Source: Lucifuga dentata (taxonomy: Eukaryota > Chordata > Actinopteri > Ophidiiformes > Bythitidae). From it: a stretch of DNA of 64,000 nucleotides. A program made the position numbers and the translations under genes. Shown piece after piece: positions 21,598 through 33,420 of this stretch. The stretch lies in NCBI GenBank assembly GCA_014773175.1, contig VXCM01000483.1:224493-288492 (forward strand). The letters are read 5' to 3'. Under the pieces are notes generated by a model. That model was given only the letters and a program-made list of their open reading frames with translations. It searched no databases and was not told where the DNA came from. Positions within the stretch are counted from its first letter, which is position 1, and every line of letters begins with the position of its first letter.

Positions 21598-22279
21598 TTA
21601 AAGGACCATACCGTAATCACTGAGCCTAAATATTCAATTTTCATACATGTTACGTTACAACAACCATTTCCCAAAGGATAAAACAGCTTTCCTGATATTT
21701 TGCAAAATCTGTTAATCTTTCAAAATCAAATATTCAAGCGATACACCCACCTTAAAAATTGATGTTTCTCCTGCTAATAGTTACGCAGTCTTATGAAGTC
21801 ATGGTCATTAAAATTTTTCGATAAATGCAGGTCTTCTTTTGGGACTATATTCCCCAGTGGAGATATACATTCAGTCTGCACTTTTTATTGCACTTAAACA
21901 TTAAAGTTACATAATTTTCAAAAAAAAAACCAAAAAAAAAAAAACAACAAAACAAAACAAAACAAAACAAAAAAAAACCTGATTACATGTCTTGTTTGCG
22001 ATGATGGATTACCTATCCCAAGAACGTTTCAAGTAATTTAATAGTGGGCCAGAATGAACTGAAACCAATGACGGTGTGGAAGGTAGTAAAAAACATTTTT
22101 AATTCACCGTTCCAGTAATATGCTTTGGGAAATGATTGTCAGTAATGTAACGTGTATGAAAATTGAATATATTAGGCTCAAACAGNTATGCTTTGGGAAA
22201 TGATTGTCAGTAATGTAACGTGTATGAAAATTGAATATATTAGGCTCAAACAGGCAAAATGGTTGGTATGGTCCTTTAA
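21598..22279 (+). mobile_element. TTAA-bordered long-TIR element, copy A
   Basis: It starts TTAA-AGGACCATACC and ends GGTATGGTCCT-TTAA. The terminal inverted repeats run about 85 bases, including TATTCAATTTTCATACATG and its complement. No coding capacity is seen. It is the longest copy, because an A/C-rich stretch near 21919-21978 and a false 67-bp duplication around the N at 22186 enlarge it. It lies about 1 kb upstream of the nek7 promoter. Confidence 0.85.
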
Positions 22280-22464
22280 AATATGGAGCTCTAAAGCAGA
22301 GAATTTAAGCTTCCTTTGCCAATTAAAAGAAAGCAGCATAAATGAAGCAGCTCATTAATACGTTGATCTTAATGAACTGTTACTTGAGACACACTGCACA
22401 ACAATGTGCTGATTAACATACGCGAAGCTTAATGAATGAGCTTCAATTATCACAATCCTTATTT

Positions 22465-22526
22465 AATGTATGAAAATTGAATATATTAGGCTCAAACATG
22501 CAAAAAGGTTCGATATGGTCCTTTAA
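22465..22526 (+). mobile_element. TTAA element, solo 3' terminal fragment
   Basis: Only the last 60 or so bases of the family (TGAAAATTGAATATATTAGG ... ATGGTCCTTTAA) are present, about 190 bases after copy A. Either a truncated second insertion or a duplicated end of copy A. Confidence 0.75.
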
Positions 22527-22789
22527 GGATTATGTGTTTATCTACAGGTTAAGTATGCCAGCCTCTTTCATTTGCTAAAACTAGATAAGGTCAAAAATAT
22601 ATTGTGTCATCAAGCTAAAACAAGGCTGAGATATAAGGTTTTTACCTGGCAACAGCAGATCATATGAATTTAAAGCATTAATCTGCAAATAAAGTATTAT
22701 AATCTGCATATAATAAATCTGCAATTAAAGTATTAATCTGCAAATTTGAGGCCCTCTTGCTGGCGACTCTGCTACCTGGCATGCTGTCT

Positions 22790-23079
22790 TTTGTTCCTTT
22801 TCTTTCTGTTTGTGGCCTTTGACTCATGTTTTTAAGCAGGATTGGAACTCCGATTGTGATTACGGCGGCTATGGCTGGACGTGTGAATTAATGTTTTAAT
22901 GATCATTTTTAGTGTTCTTTTAGCCTCTTAATCATATTTTAATCGCCTTGTCATTCTATTGTTTTATTGCTGTTATGGTTATGATGTTCTTGTTTTTATT
23001 TTTTGTCTATTTTACATGCTGATGCCCTTGGTAGCAAATGAATTTCCCCCTGTGGGATTGATAAAGTTAACTGATTGAC

Positions 23080-23115
<36 letters not shown>
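22790..23115 (+). mobile_element. Probable LINE 3' tail with TGAT repeat
   Basis: The sequence GAATTTCCCCCTGTGGGATT then GATAAAGTTAACTGATTG is the form of 3' end seen in many fish L2/Rex-type LINEs. It ends in a (TTGA)n microsatellite (23064-23114), the usual tail of such elements. The upstream 250 bases would be 3' UTR. No reverse transcriptase frame remains. Confidence 0.5.
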
Positions 23116-23118
<3 letters not shown>

Positions 23119-23289
23119 AAAGTATCTTGTAAGTAAGCAGATCAATAAATAATGAGAAATATAACAGAGTTTAAAAAAAAAATGCAACACACACAGACAC
23201 TTTCTCATTATGTGTTATGTTGAGAATAATGATGAATAAGGGAAAAGTTGGAGTTGGGGTGGCTGGAGTGTGTATGGGGTGTGTAAGTT

Positions 23290-23560
23290 TGAGTTCCTCT
23301 GTAGAATCTCGCGGTATTTGACAGCTCCCCTCCACTCTCGCTCCGGGAATGCTGGGTTGTTTACATTGCTGCCATTCGGGTCAGGAGTGCGCTGATGAGG
23401 GGGGCCTAGCGGACTGTCTGAAAACACGTACACATCCCAACTCCACAGCACAGCTTCCCTCCGAGAAACTTCCACCGCTCACAGCAACAGCGCCACGCAA
23501 CACGACAGGCCCGCGGAGTGGACTATTCTGAGCGACCTTGGGAAGAAAGGGAAAGTCAAA
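23290..23560 (+). promoter_or_regulatory. nek7: nek7 CpG-rich promoter region
   Basis: CpG dinucleotides are frequent here (roughly twenty in 330 bases) in an otherwise CpG-poor window, and there is no TATA box. This is typical of a broadly expressed vertebrate gene. It directly precedes a consensus donor at 23635. Exact start sites cannot be read. Confidence 0.6.
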
Positions 23561-23635
23561 ACAAAGACAGTCGCCATAACATCAGGAGAAACTCTGAAGA
23601 CGGATTAGCTTAGCAACAGAGTCCCACACTTCCTG
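23400..23635 (+). other. nek7: nek7 non-coding exon 1 (start approximate)
   Basis: It ends at CTTCCTG|GTAAGA (GT at 23636-23637). It carries stops in all useful frames, so it is 5' UTR. It would be joined to the exon at 47911, which holds the start codon. NEK7 genes in other vertebrates also have an untranslated first exon and a long first intron. The 60-codon open frame overlapping it is not credible as protein. Confidence 0.6.
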
Positions 23636-25919
23636 GTAAGAACTGAATGTCAACTTCAGCTCAACTACAGCAAACAGATGAACCAGCCTTCAACTCTTAG
23701 CCAGGATGTCTTCATTTGTTGGGGAATTTATAGTCTTACAAAGCGTAAAATAGTCGTTAGCAATAGTCTAAACACTGTCGTGGCAGTTGTTTGAAAACAA
23801 AGTTTCTACAAAGTTCGCTAGCTAGCTTAGCCTGTGCTAGCGCAGCAGCATGCCGGCTAACGTTAGCAAAGTTTTCACCTTGGATTCACAGTCAGTTACT
23901 TATGAAGGACACTGCGGTTACCATGTGTGGGAAAACAATCTCTGCTTTCACCAAAAGCTTTATAAACATTTGGTGGAAAAGTGACAGTAATAAGATATAC
24001 TGGCTAGTCAGATGTTGGTGACAGTGTAACAGTATGTGGTTTTAAGGATGTTACAGTACATTGTCTATATTTCATTATTACTTGGTCATAAGGACGATTA
24101 TAAATTAAACATGCGATGAGGAGAACAAGTTTTTCTGACACTGCCCTGCATGTGTGTCTTTATTGTGTGCTGTTCCGCTCGTGTTAGTGCACGTTTGTGC
24201 AGCTTGCGTGTTTGTGTGTACTTTGTTTATATTCCATACAACAATTTCCTTCTTCTCACCACAGCATTGACAGTTGGAAGAGTGAGCCTATTATGCTCAT
24301 GGAATATGTTGTGTTTATTCTTGTTTAGTTGACTTGGTGTAATTGTTGTTGCTGAAAACTTAAATTTTTATATTATTAACTTTTATGGTTGATTCTTCTG
24401 AGTCACCTCCACTCACATAATCTTTACTTTTTATACTGAGGACCACAAGGGAAATAACTCCTAGACTTTATGGGGACTTTCTTGATATTTTAGATGTAAT
24501 TCTATTTTGGACTTGTGCTCTCATGTCAAACCAAAACAAATAACTGTTTCCATCCCTTGTGAGCATTTATGCAGACACCCAAATTACAGCTTTACAAAGT
24601 TCTACTATGCAGATATATACAATAAAAGTGTCAGACTGCACCATCATAGATCTGTTCTTGCTTACAGGGTCAGTCAGTGTTGGCAAGTTAATTGGACACC
24701 TTCTTCAAATGGTGTTTAGTTTTGCTGAGCACAAGACACCCCAGAAAAGATCAATAGTGTGTTCCAGCATCTTAGAAACACTCCCTCTGTGCCCAGTCAC
24801 AACAGCCCCAAACACACTGCACCACTGTCATTAGAATGCATATTACCTGCATTGTGTGTGGAAAGCAGCTCTTTTCACATTGCCATCACGCTAATCTTCA
24901 ACAAGCAGTTTTGTGTTATAGAATTGCAGGTTTGGTCTGCATGCCATAAAGCTACAGACTATAGAAGTTGCAAAATACATTTGTGCTGCACTTTCCCAAG
25001 CAAAGAGCAGGTACCTGACTAACGCATCAGTGTATATCCATATTCAATCTCCCGTAAGCTCACGTTAACTGGCAGCTTCACCAGAATTCACCTGAATTTG
25101 CTCAGATACCAAGCTGCCCTCATTGTTTATCTAATTATTTGGCCTTGTGTATGATATGAGGGATGAAATGCATGGGACCACAATTATTGAAAAATTTATA
25201 ATGTTTCTGTGCATAGGTATTGGCTATAGTTTCAGTGGCCATATAGCAGCTTTGCTTTTGCAGAGAATTGTTTGCTTGCCCATCCATTCTTTATGATGGG
25301 CTTCACAGTCATGGAAAGTGGACATATGGGACTGTGGACCACTACTCATATGAAATAAAACCTCACACTGGTGCAGTTTGGCAATGCTAAATGTGTGATG
25401 AATGATAAATATGTCAAATCATGATAGCTGTTTGTTAGCTTGCAAGTCTCTGTTCTCGTATAAGAAAGATTGAGACATTTTCAATAGAAATTGTTTCGGT
25501 ACATGTATGTAAACTATCCTTTTAAAATGTGTATTGTATCCTAGATCGTTTCCCACTGTTTAAAAAAAAAACTTGGGTCAGTGTGCTGCTTTCAGTTGTT
25601 TGCTTCACAATATTAATACAGTAAGAGTTACTGCTTTGCAGACGGGTTTTATTTGAAAGCCATCTTTCAAATAGTGGTACAGAGATGGTGCATTTGACTA
25701 AAGGACAAAAGAAAAAGCTTTGTGTATGACTCATTGCTTTTCTGCAAGTCAAAATTGCACAATAATTCAGCGTATTTCTCTGAAATTGTATCCATGGTCC
25801 CTCTGGCCTACAATAAAATCAGGAGAAGTTAATATAATTCAACCTCCAATCTAATCCATACACCTCTCCTAGGCCTAAATATTTTTGGGTCACATTGAGG
25901 TTGAAAACAGTTGAAAACT

Positions 25920-26330
25920 GCCTCTCCCTATTATTGCCAAATCTTTCAGGCGTCATTCCGTTACATTTAGCTTCCTGCCGAGGGATGATTCAGATAAAAG
26001 AAAGTGGGAACCGACATACCTTGCTGACCTAATTATTACTCACTTCTCTGTTGCCACATTTGATTATCGTCAGAGACAACAGGTTTACGTCTGCAAGCAT
26101 CATCAGGTGATGGAGATGAACACTGGCTGGCTCTGTGAAGTCGATCATCAAGGAATGTGTCGTGAACCCGGTGATCAGCAAATGGCTGCCAAATGTTTAC
26201 ATCAGACAGGGTTGAGAAGCGTCTGTCTCTGGAGCGGTGAGGGATTTCTGCCAGTATACCACGCTCTGAGTTTCTGCTGATGAGAGCTGGATTATTTTTG
26301 ACAGGCTTTGGCAAAACTTAATTATTTAGC
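25920..26330. promoter_or_regulatory. Candidate conserved non-coding block, nek7 intron 1
   Basis: A repeat-free block with balanced base composition. It contains CTAATTATTA near 26030 and a palindromic E-box setting CATCAGGTGATG near 26100. Such blocks near a developmental homeobox gene are often its enhancers. Not testable from one sequence. Confidence 0.25.
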
Positions 26331-27439
26331 CACGTTCTGTTGTTTGGATGAAAAAAAGAGTAGCCTGACTAGAAAGTGGCTGTAGCTGTGATCATTGGTG
26401 CACATTTTGGTGACTAATACTCCAGAAAATCGAAACATATACAGTAGAAAGATAAACTTTGGCATAAAAACATTGAAGTTTCCTTTTTTACATAGTGGTT
26501 TACTTGATTTTTGGAGGAAATGCTGATGACGCCATTATTTCATGAGAAAAAAAGATGGTACTTCAGAAGCATAAATATATATTTTACTCGGCTTTTTCCT
26601 GTTTTTTGTTTTACACTTAGGCTCACATAAATATAGGTAGGGCTGAACAATTTCACAAAAATATAATTTATATTTTTCTGACCACCAGTGTGACTGTGAT
26701 TGTGCAATATGAATTGTCTAACCCTGCAGGCCTGAATTAATGATCTACATATCAAACTACCAAGCGCAATTACAAGTTTATCATGTTACAAATACACAGA
26801 AGAAATGATGCAGTAGAAATAATTTGGCCGAGTGTAAATAGCACAAATGCCAGCATATCGAGAACACATTAATCAGACAACAACCTAGAGTTTTATTGTC
26901 TGTGTTGGTCACCTCATGATATTAATTTTAAGGAACTACTGATGACATCTGCCAGTAATGCTAGAGGTTAAAGTGAGGTTTCACTTGAAAAGACACAGTT
27001 AATAATGTAGTTTATGGTTAAAACTGCAGCTCTTGTAGTTTGGAAATGACACTCTTCAAACTGTAATTTTGATTAAAAAAACAAAAAAAAAGAAGATCAA
27101 TACACATCTTATCTATCAGAGTAGTTGAGATTGCAGTTAGTTTTGCCACTACAAAGACATTTAGAGTTCGACCTGAAATGTCATTGACTGGCAATGGGAG
27201 ATCTGCTGCACCCAAAGCCGTGGTTAAGCACATTGGAATTTACTGAATCCCTCTATCCTGTGAGACTTTCCTGTTTTAGCCCTGGAGCTGGCCCATATAC
27301 TGGATTAAAGATCAGATGAGACATTTGTCATCAGACCACTTTAACAGTCATATTGCCTTTGGGTTTTCAGAAAGAACAAAAACAACGTTGGCTCTTTTTT
27401 TTTTTTTNTTTTTTTTTTTTTTCTCTCTCCTTTAACAGA

Positions 27440-28130
27440 GCATATTTGAAGCAAGATGCTTCCTGAGGCTATTTTTGAGCTACATTAAACACTGTCTTTG
27501 CCATGATGTCAAAGACCTCAACCCAGCATTCCACAGAAACAATGCTGGCAAAGATCACTGCTTAGGACATAGCTCTGTTAGTGTTCAAACATTGCAATAA
27601 TTTGTTACATTATCAAATAACGAAAAGGAAGAAAATAAAAAATTTAGTTTTGATGCATTTCCTAGAAGAATTTAGAATCAGCTCTTTTTTCTTGCCAGCA
27701 CCAGTTTTGGGAGAGTTTAGAGTAAGGTCTTTGGCAATGAGAGTGGGCTGTCTAAGACGCATCTTATACTTCCCTCCAACAGCCAGCCTGTCAATATTTT
27801 TCATATCCGCCTCCTTTCTGTCTTATGAAGGGTCACTGATGTTTCAAGAATTGAAATGTCCTTGAAGGATGCCTCGCGGCTCCCCACATCACGTGAAAGC
27901 TCTCAATTTCACTATGGCATTGATCCCTTTTCTCATCGGGCTCTAATGCGCTCTGGGGGAAACAGACTACAAAGACATGCAAACACAGAAATTACTGATC
28001 TAAGACCCCTTGTAAAGTTTATGAAACGCTTCCAGTGCTCCTGGGTCAGTTTATGCCATGACCATACAGCATCAGTAGCTTATTTCACTGCAGAGAGCGC
28101 TGGAAAAAGGATTTATTATTGTTGTTGTGA
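27440..28130. promoter_or_regulatory. Second candidate conserved non-coding block, nek7 intron 1
   Basis: Repeat-free sequence with an exact 8-bp inverted repeat (CCAGCATT at 27523-27530, AATGCTGG at 27541-27548). It also has CACGTGA near 27890 and TCTAATGCG near 27942. A poly(T) run with N (27408) borders it. Regulatory function is a guess from texture and context. Confidence 0.2.
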
Positions 28131-28596
28131 CTGGGTTTAACCCTTTTTTTTTTACTGCCATGGTCTTATGCTCTGAAATTGTGCTTTACATAAAAAAACG
28201 ATTTGTTTTTAATGATTTTAAGCAAAATCCAATTGCATTAAATAACAATTGGAACGGTTTAATTAAAACAATAATGACCAACGCAGTTTTTTTTAGATGT
28301 TCAGTAAAGGAAAATTGCTGATTACAGTTTTTGATATATTGAGAGAAACAGAGCACTGTAGGATATTTCAGTTACTTGGAGGTGCTAAGACTATTGTGGT
28401 TGAAATATTTAATATCATACACAGATTCTTGTTCTCATTTTGCATAGTTTGGCAACTGAGTGAGCCTCTTGTTTTTGAATACTCTTTACGTCAGTGGCCA
28501 TTTAGGTATATTCTGTGATTTTTGAATCAGACCCTATAAGGTCAGATAAACTGTTGAAGCTATTTATTGATTGCAAATCAATCATACTTGGCCTAA

Positions 28597-28929
28597 TCTA
28601 ACTATAAAGACAGAAATCTCTGTCTGTGGTACCAATATCTGTAGAACCCAGCAATGTATGAAGCTGATGTTTGGCAGGTTTATTGCTCAGGACCCAAGGA
28701 TGTGCAGTGTCCCGTGTGAAGTTGTTTGGATGAGCGGTTCTCGAATTGAGCTGTGCTGATTAAAAAGTAGTCTGCGCAGCAGGATAAGCTCCAGTGGCAC
28801 AGTCTCAACCCGACCCCGTACAGCAAACAAAGCTAGCTCTTGAGGACGTGTAGAACAAAATTATGGCAGGTTGCAGCGCACACCATAAAGTCTGGCCTGT
28901 TCTGAACAGGGACGTTTTGAATGCACTAG
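28597..28929 (+). mobile_element. Helitron-like non-autonomous element, copy 1
   Basis: It begins A|TCTAACTATAAAG and ends GCACTAG|T, so it has a 5' TC, a 3' CTRR-type CTAG, and insertion between A and T as Helitrons do. A perfect hairpin (CCTGTTC-T-GAACAGG) sits about 15 bases before the end. It is about 333 bases with no coding capacity. The family match is by structure and by resemblance of the 5' end to fish Helitrons. Confidence 0.6.
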
Positions 28930-29164
28930 TAGCTACAATACATGCACTTTGCCTCTGGATTCTTGAATGAATCACTTTATGTGCTCCACATGCTTTCCAT
29001 CCCAACAAAAACCGCCAAAGCCGTGTTAGCACATTGTGAACTGTACTGGAAAGATGCTTCTCATGCAGTTATTGGCGATCACTTCGTGCCCTCTCCGTCT
29101 CTTTCTCTTTGAATTATACAAACACACACACAAAAGGAAAAGCAAATCCCTCAGGATACAAATT

Positions 29165-29250
29165 CACTTTCACAGATTAATTACAAGATGCTACATGCCA
29201 CTGATTAATTACAAGATTCACAGATTAATTACAAGATGCTACATGCCACT
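29165..29250. repeat. Tandem duplication, about 48-bp unit
   Basis: A unit starting CACAGATTAATTACAAGATG is repeated after a partial copy, without an N between. Short internal repeats of GATTAATTACAAGAT suggest slippage or stepwise duplication. Confidence 0.8.
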
Positions 29251-30568
29251 GTAAACACCACAACAGTGACAGTGACAGTATGCATTTGTCAGGAAGTGAC
29301 ACAAAAAGCAGAATGAATTTGCACTCGTGAACGGAATGATCGAGGAAGACATTTTTGTGTTGTTTGCTGAGTGCGCTGTGGGCAATTGTTCTAGCCTCGC
29401 CACGTACGATTCTTAATGTTTCTCACGGGATTTGCTGCAGAAGAGCGCAAATTTGTTGGAGAGGATCACATTTTGACACATTCTGTCAGTTTTACCCTAA
29501 TAGAAAGCCTCTATTTTAGCATTGTTTTACAGGTTTATCGTGCCTCCAAATTGTGGCTAATACTTAAAAATTGCTGGGGGTGAAGAGAGGTTTTCAGATC
29601 CTGCCCCAAAACTTCTCTCCAGAGTTCTATACTGACTCTCCTGTCTTCACAGATACACAAAATACTATAGGATGCTATACAACACATGAAAAGAACTCAT
29701 GAAAGGCAAGTCTTGTTGTATGTTTGCTTAATGCAGAGCTGCTCAGCTGTCAAACAGCTGTTGTAAATTGAATTGGCTTTATTCATTTTGATGTACACTT
29801 ACTTTAACCTAAAATATAAATACATACTTGGTACCAGCAGATAATCTATAATGACTCAGACTGATATTTGGGGCAGAAAAACCTTTGTTTCACTTCGCCT
29901 CGTTATGTGTGCAGAGCACGTCTCTCTCTATCCTTCCTTCCTGCCTCTGTGTTTGTACCCTGACTCACAGCAGTCCTCCACGGTCTCCCTGCTCTCTTGG
30001 TTTGGCCTGGGGCTTTGAGGTTGTGGTTTAGGCCTGGGGGTATGAAGAAGGAAGACAAGTCATACTGAGAAGCTCCCGTTAAATCCAGCTGCCCAGCTGG
30101 CCCCGGAGTCCCTTTGTCTTTCTCCCTTACCCCTTTCGTGCCACCCATTTCTTCTACCCTTCTCCTGTTACTGACTCCAGTCCTCCCTTCCCTCCCCAAT
30201 CCCTTCTTCCCTTTTCCCACTCCTCAGTCATTGTGCCTCTCTGTCTGTCCCCCATTCTTGACTCTGCACTCCTCTCCCGGGTGTACTTTTTACCCAGGAG
30301 CCTCTTCTTAGCCTCCTCCTCCTCCTCGCCCAGCCTGGCCCACAGTCAATGGGAGGCAGGCAGCCTGACTCCCTGAGAGCAGCAGGAAGCAGCAGCAGCA
30401 GGGGTTACGTCTGCATGGTGCTGCCAGCTGCCTCTGTCAGAAGTCCTGCTAAGCCGAGGACCAGAGACCTTTGCCAGTGTGGTATTGGGGCACCAAATAA
30501 AAATATTTTACAGATGTCTGAAGGCAGACATCAGGAGTTAGCTCCAGGCCTGTAGAATAGAGGTATAT

Positions 30569-31152
30569 TTAAAGGACCATACCACCCATTTTGCATATTT
30601 GAGCCTAATATATTCAATTTTCATACATGTAACATTACTGACAATCAGTTCCCAAAGATACTACTGGAACAGTGAGTTAAAAAAATTTTTTTCCTACCTT
30701 CCGGACCACCATTAGTTTCAATTCATTCTGGTACACTATTAAAATCAACTTGTTGATACTTGAAACGTTCTTGGGATAGGTAATCCATCATCATGAACAA
30801 CATATTCAGGTTTTTTTTTTAGAAGTGATGTAATTTTAGCGTTTAAGCGCAATAAAAAGCGCAGAGTGATTCTCTGTCTCCACTGGGGAATATAGTCCCA
30901 AAAGAAGACCTGCGTTTATCAAAACATTTAAACGACCATGGCTTCATAAGGCTGCGTAATTATGAGCAGGCGAAACATTGATTTTTAAGGTGGGTGTATT
31001 GCTTGAATATTTGATTTTGAAAGATTAAGAGATTTTGCAAAATATCAGGAAAGCTGAAATATGGTCTTATCCTTTGGGAAATCATTGTCAGTAACCTTAC
31101 ATATATGGAAACTGAACTGAATTGTTCAAACATGGGTGGTATGGTTCTTTAA
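30569..31152 (-). mobile_element. TTAA element, copy B (reverse)
   Basis: Borders are TTAA-AGGACCATACC and GGTATGGTTCT-TTAA. The internal order is reversed relative to copy A: GGAATATAGTCCC appears instead of GGGACTATATTCC. Full length, about 576 bases between the TTAA sites, non-coding. Confidence 0.85.
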
Positions 31153-32637
31153 AGTGCAAACTGTGTGTGTTTATGTGTTTGTACATAGTATTTATATTGA
31201 ATAAGAATTAGTGTGGGTAAAATACAGTTGGGTTTAATCCTGCAAAGTTCATGATTTCAGGAGAAGGAAAGTAGGCTGGTGGTGTGGCTTTAAATCGGCT
31301 ACGGGAGGAAGATTGATTTGGTTGGGTTGAGTTTGAGGAGGGGCAGAACTGTGCTACCATACTGTGAATGTCTGGCCAGGCTCCCAAACAGTTTAATAGT
31401 GAATATTTAACATTGTACCATGCAGAGAAGGTTGGCTATAAGTAGCAGCCAGCAAGCAGCACGGCAGCAAAATCCTGCTTGACACCGGACCATCGTTGTG
31501 AAGACCACCTGAAGACAAAATACAAGAAGGCAGCAGATCATGAAGTTCTGATTTTAGAAGAAGGCAGATGGCATGGGCTGGTGGTGTCACAGTGTGGAGA
31601 AAAGGGGAAAAAAAAAAAAAAAAAAAANAAAAAAAAAAAAAAAAAAAGCAGCAACAACAAAAAAGGAAAACCCACCAGGATCCCCTGATGAAAGTGGCTC
31701 CCTCTTGCTTTGAACACCGAGTCTGTCATGGTTGGTGACTGCTGCGTGGCTCCAGGTCAAACTGTGATATACAACTCCTGGAATTTGCGCTTTTTAAGTT
31801 TTTCATGTTCAGATCGACTCAGTGAAAAACAGAGGGTGNGGGGGGGGGGAGGAGAGACAAAGTCTCATCAATATTAATATTCTAATGTGTGAAGGAGGCA
31901 GGGAAGACCTCTCTGATTTAGCTGCTCTCAACCCCTGTTGTGGAGCTTTTCTCTCCCTCTGTCTGTCTCTCTTTCTCTCTCTCGCTTCCTTTTTGTCTTT
32001 ATCTGCTGCTTTAGTAACTGGCACTTTCATTTTTTTAAAAGTTGTCAACTCTCTACTGATTATAGATGCACTTTTACTCTGATTCCTATAAGCTGCTTTG
32101 GGGTAAAATACCTACTGAATAACATAAGATTTTGATTTATTGTATTGACAGCGACTGCAGGATTTTTCCGAGTTAAAACCCTCGCTTTTCTTGCCTTAAA
32201 TTCTTTGTCCATGGGACATTCATTTCAGAGTAAACAAATCTTGAGTTTCATGTGGAGCTGAAGACATTTTGATTTGGTTGTGGCTCTCCTAGCCCCTCTT
32301 GGCCTCCAACACTTCAATGTGGCTAATTTCTGTCATTTTACAGATGTTGGAGGGCAGAGTCCAGCAGCCTCTGTGTGAGGGATGGTGGAACAGGTCTGAC
32401 ATCTCTCCTGAACTGAAAAGGGAAATCCCTGCAGGCAAAGAGTGAAGGGAGGGAGGGATATGGGCGGAGGGAGAAAATGGAGAGAAGAAGTTTGACCCCT
32501 CAGGGGGAACGTTATTCTCTGATCGTCAGCTACTTATACTCGCTCTCCACACATAGTCTGATGCAATGTCAGTGTGCTGGGCGATGCACTCATGCAATGA
32601 AGGAGGCGCGCCTGAGGAAAAAAAAAGTAAACACAAC

Positions 32638-32676
<39 letters not shown>

Positions 32677-33340
32677 ACTTGTGCGTGTGTTGGTCACGGA
32701 CTCTGTGCATGTGTGTTTGTTTATATGTGGCTATAATAAGTTGTCTAGCATTCTTGCCTTCACTTATCTAGAGAAACTTTGGGCAAGAGAAACAGTAGAA
32801 TGAGGTTCATTTCTTATTTTATGGTGCGTACAGAAAATTGAAAAAAAAAATTCTTTTCTTAGAAAACTGATCTATTAAAGAGAAGTGGCAAGCAAAGAAA
32901 TAGGAATCAGCAGATTTTGTACACCTGCTTTAGTTTCAGTCCAGCATTTTCTCAAAAGTACATCCACCCTTAAAAATAGAGCCATGTGTCAAGAAGTGAA
33001 CATGTCATGCATTCCTGCACACTGGTTATTAATCATCGCGCTGTTTCTGTTTTTCAAATTGCAGTTTCACGGGTGTATAAACAAAACCTTGAAGAAAACC
33101 TCGAGCGATTAATAAATTTGGCTGTGCCTAGCTGGTATATGTGGCCAAACAAATCAGTAGGATTCTAAGGGAGCCGTGAGCCAGGATAAACTGAGGCTGT
33201 GCTACTGACATCAACTGAAATTGTCATGTTATTGTAAGGAGTGACAACATGCGTGTATACACACATACACACACACATACATATCCATCAGCACTGTATT
33301 TGACCCTTGATTAAGTAGCACTGCTCTGGATCTGGTTAGA

Positions 33341-33420
33341 AGTGTGTGTGTGTGTGTGTGTGTGCGTGCGTGCGTGCGTGTGTGTNCGTGCGTGTGTGTG
33401 CGCGCGCGCATGTGTGGGTG
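33341..33420. repeat. (GT)n/(GC)n alternating purine-pyrimidine repeat
   Basis: GT, GTGC and GC units alternate over 80 bases with an N at 33386. Such tracts can adopt Z-DNA. Confidence 0.9.

Noticed and set aside
23340..23360. ZNF143-like motif in the nek7 promoter
   Set aside because: Only part of the motif (GGGAATGCTGGGTTGT) resembles the consensus, so I do not annotate it as a binding site.
23349..23531. Short protein encoded in the nek7 first exon
   Set aside because: The frame is a chance product of CpG-rich DNA. It ends before the donor and has no link to the NEK7 reading frame.
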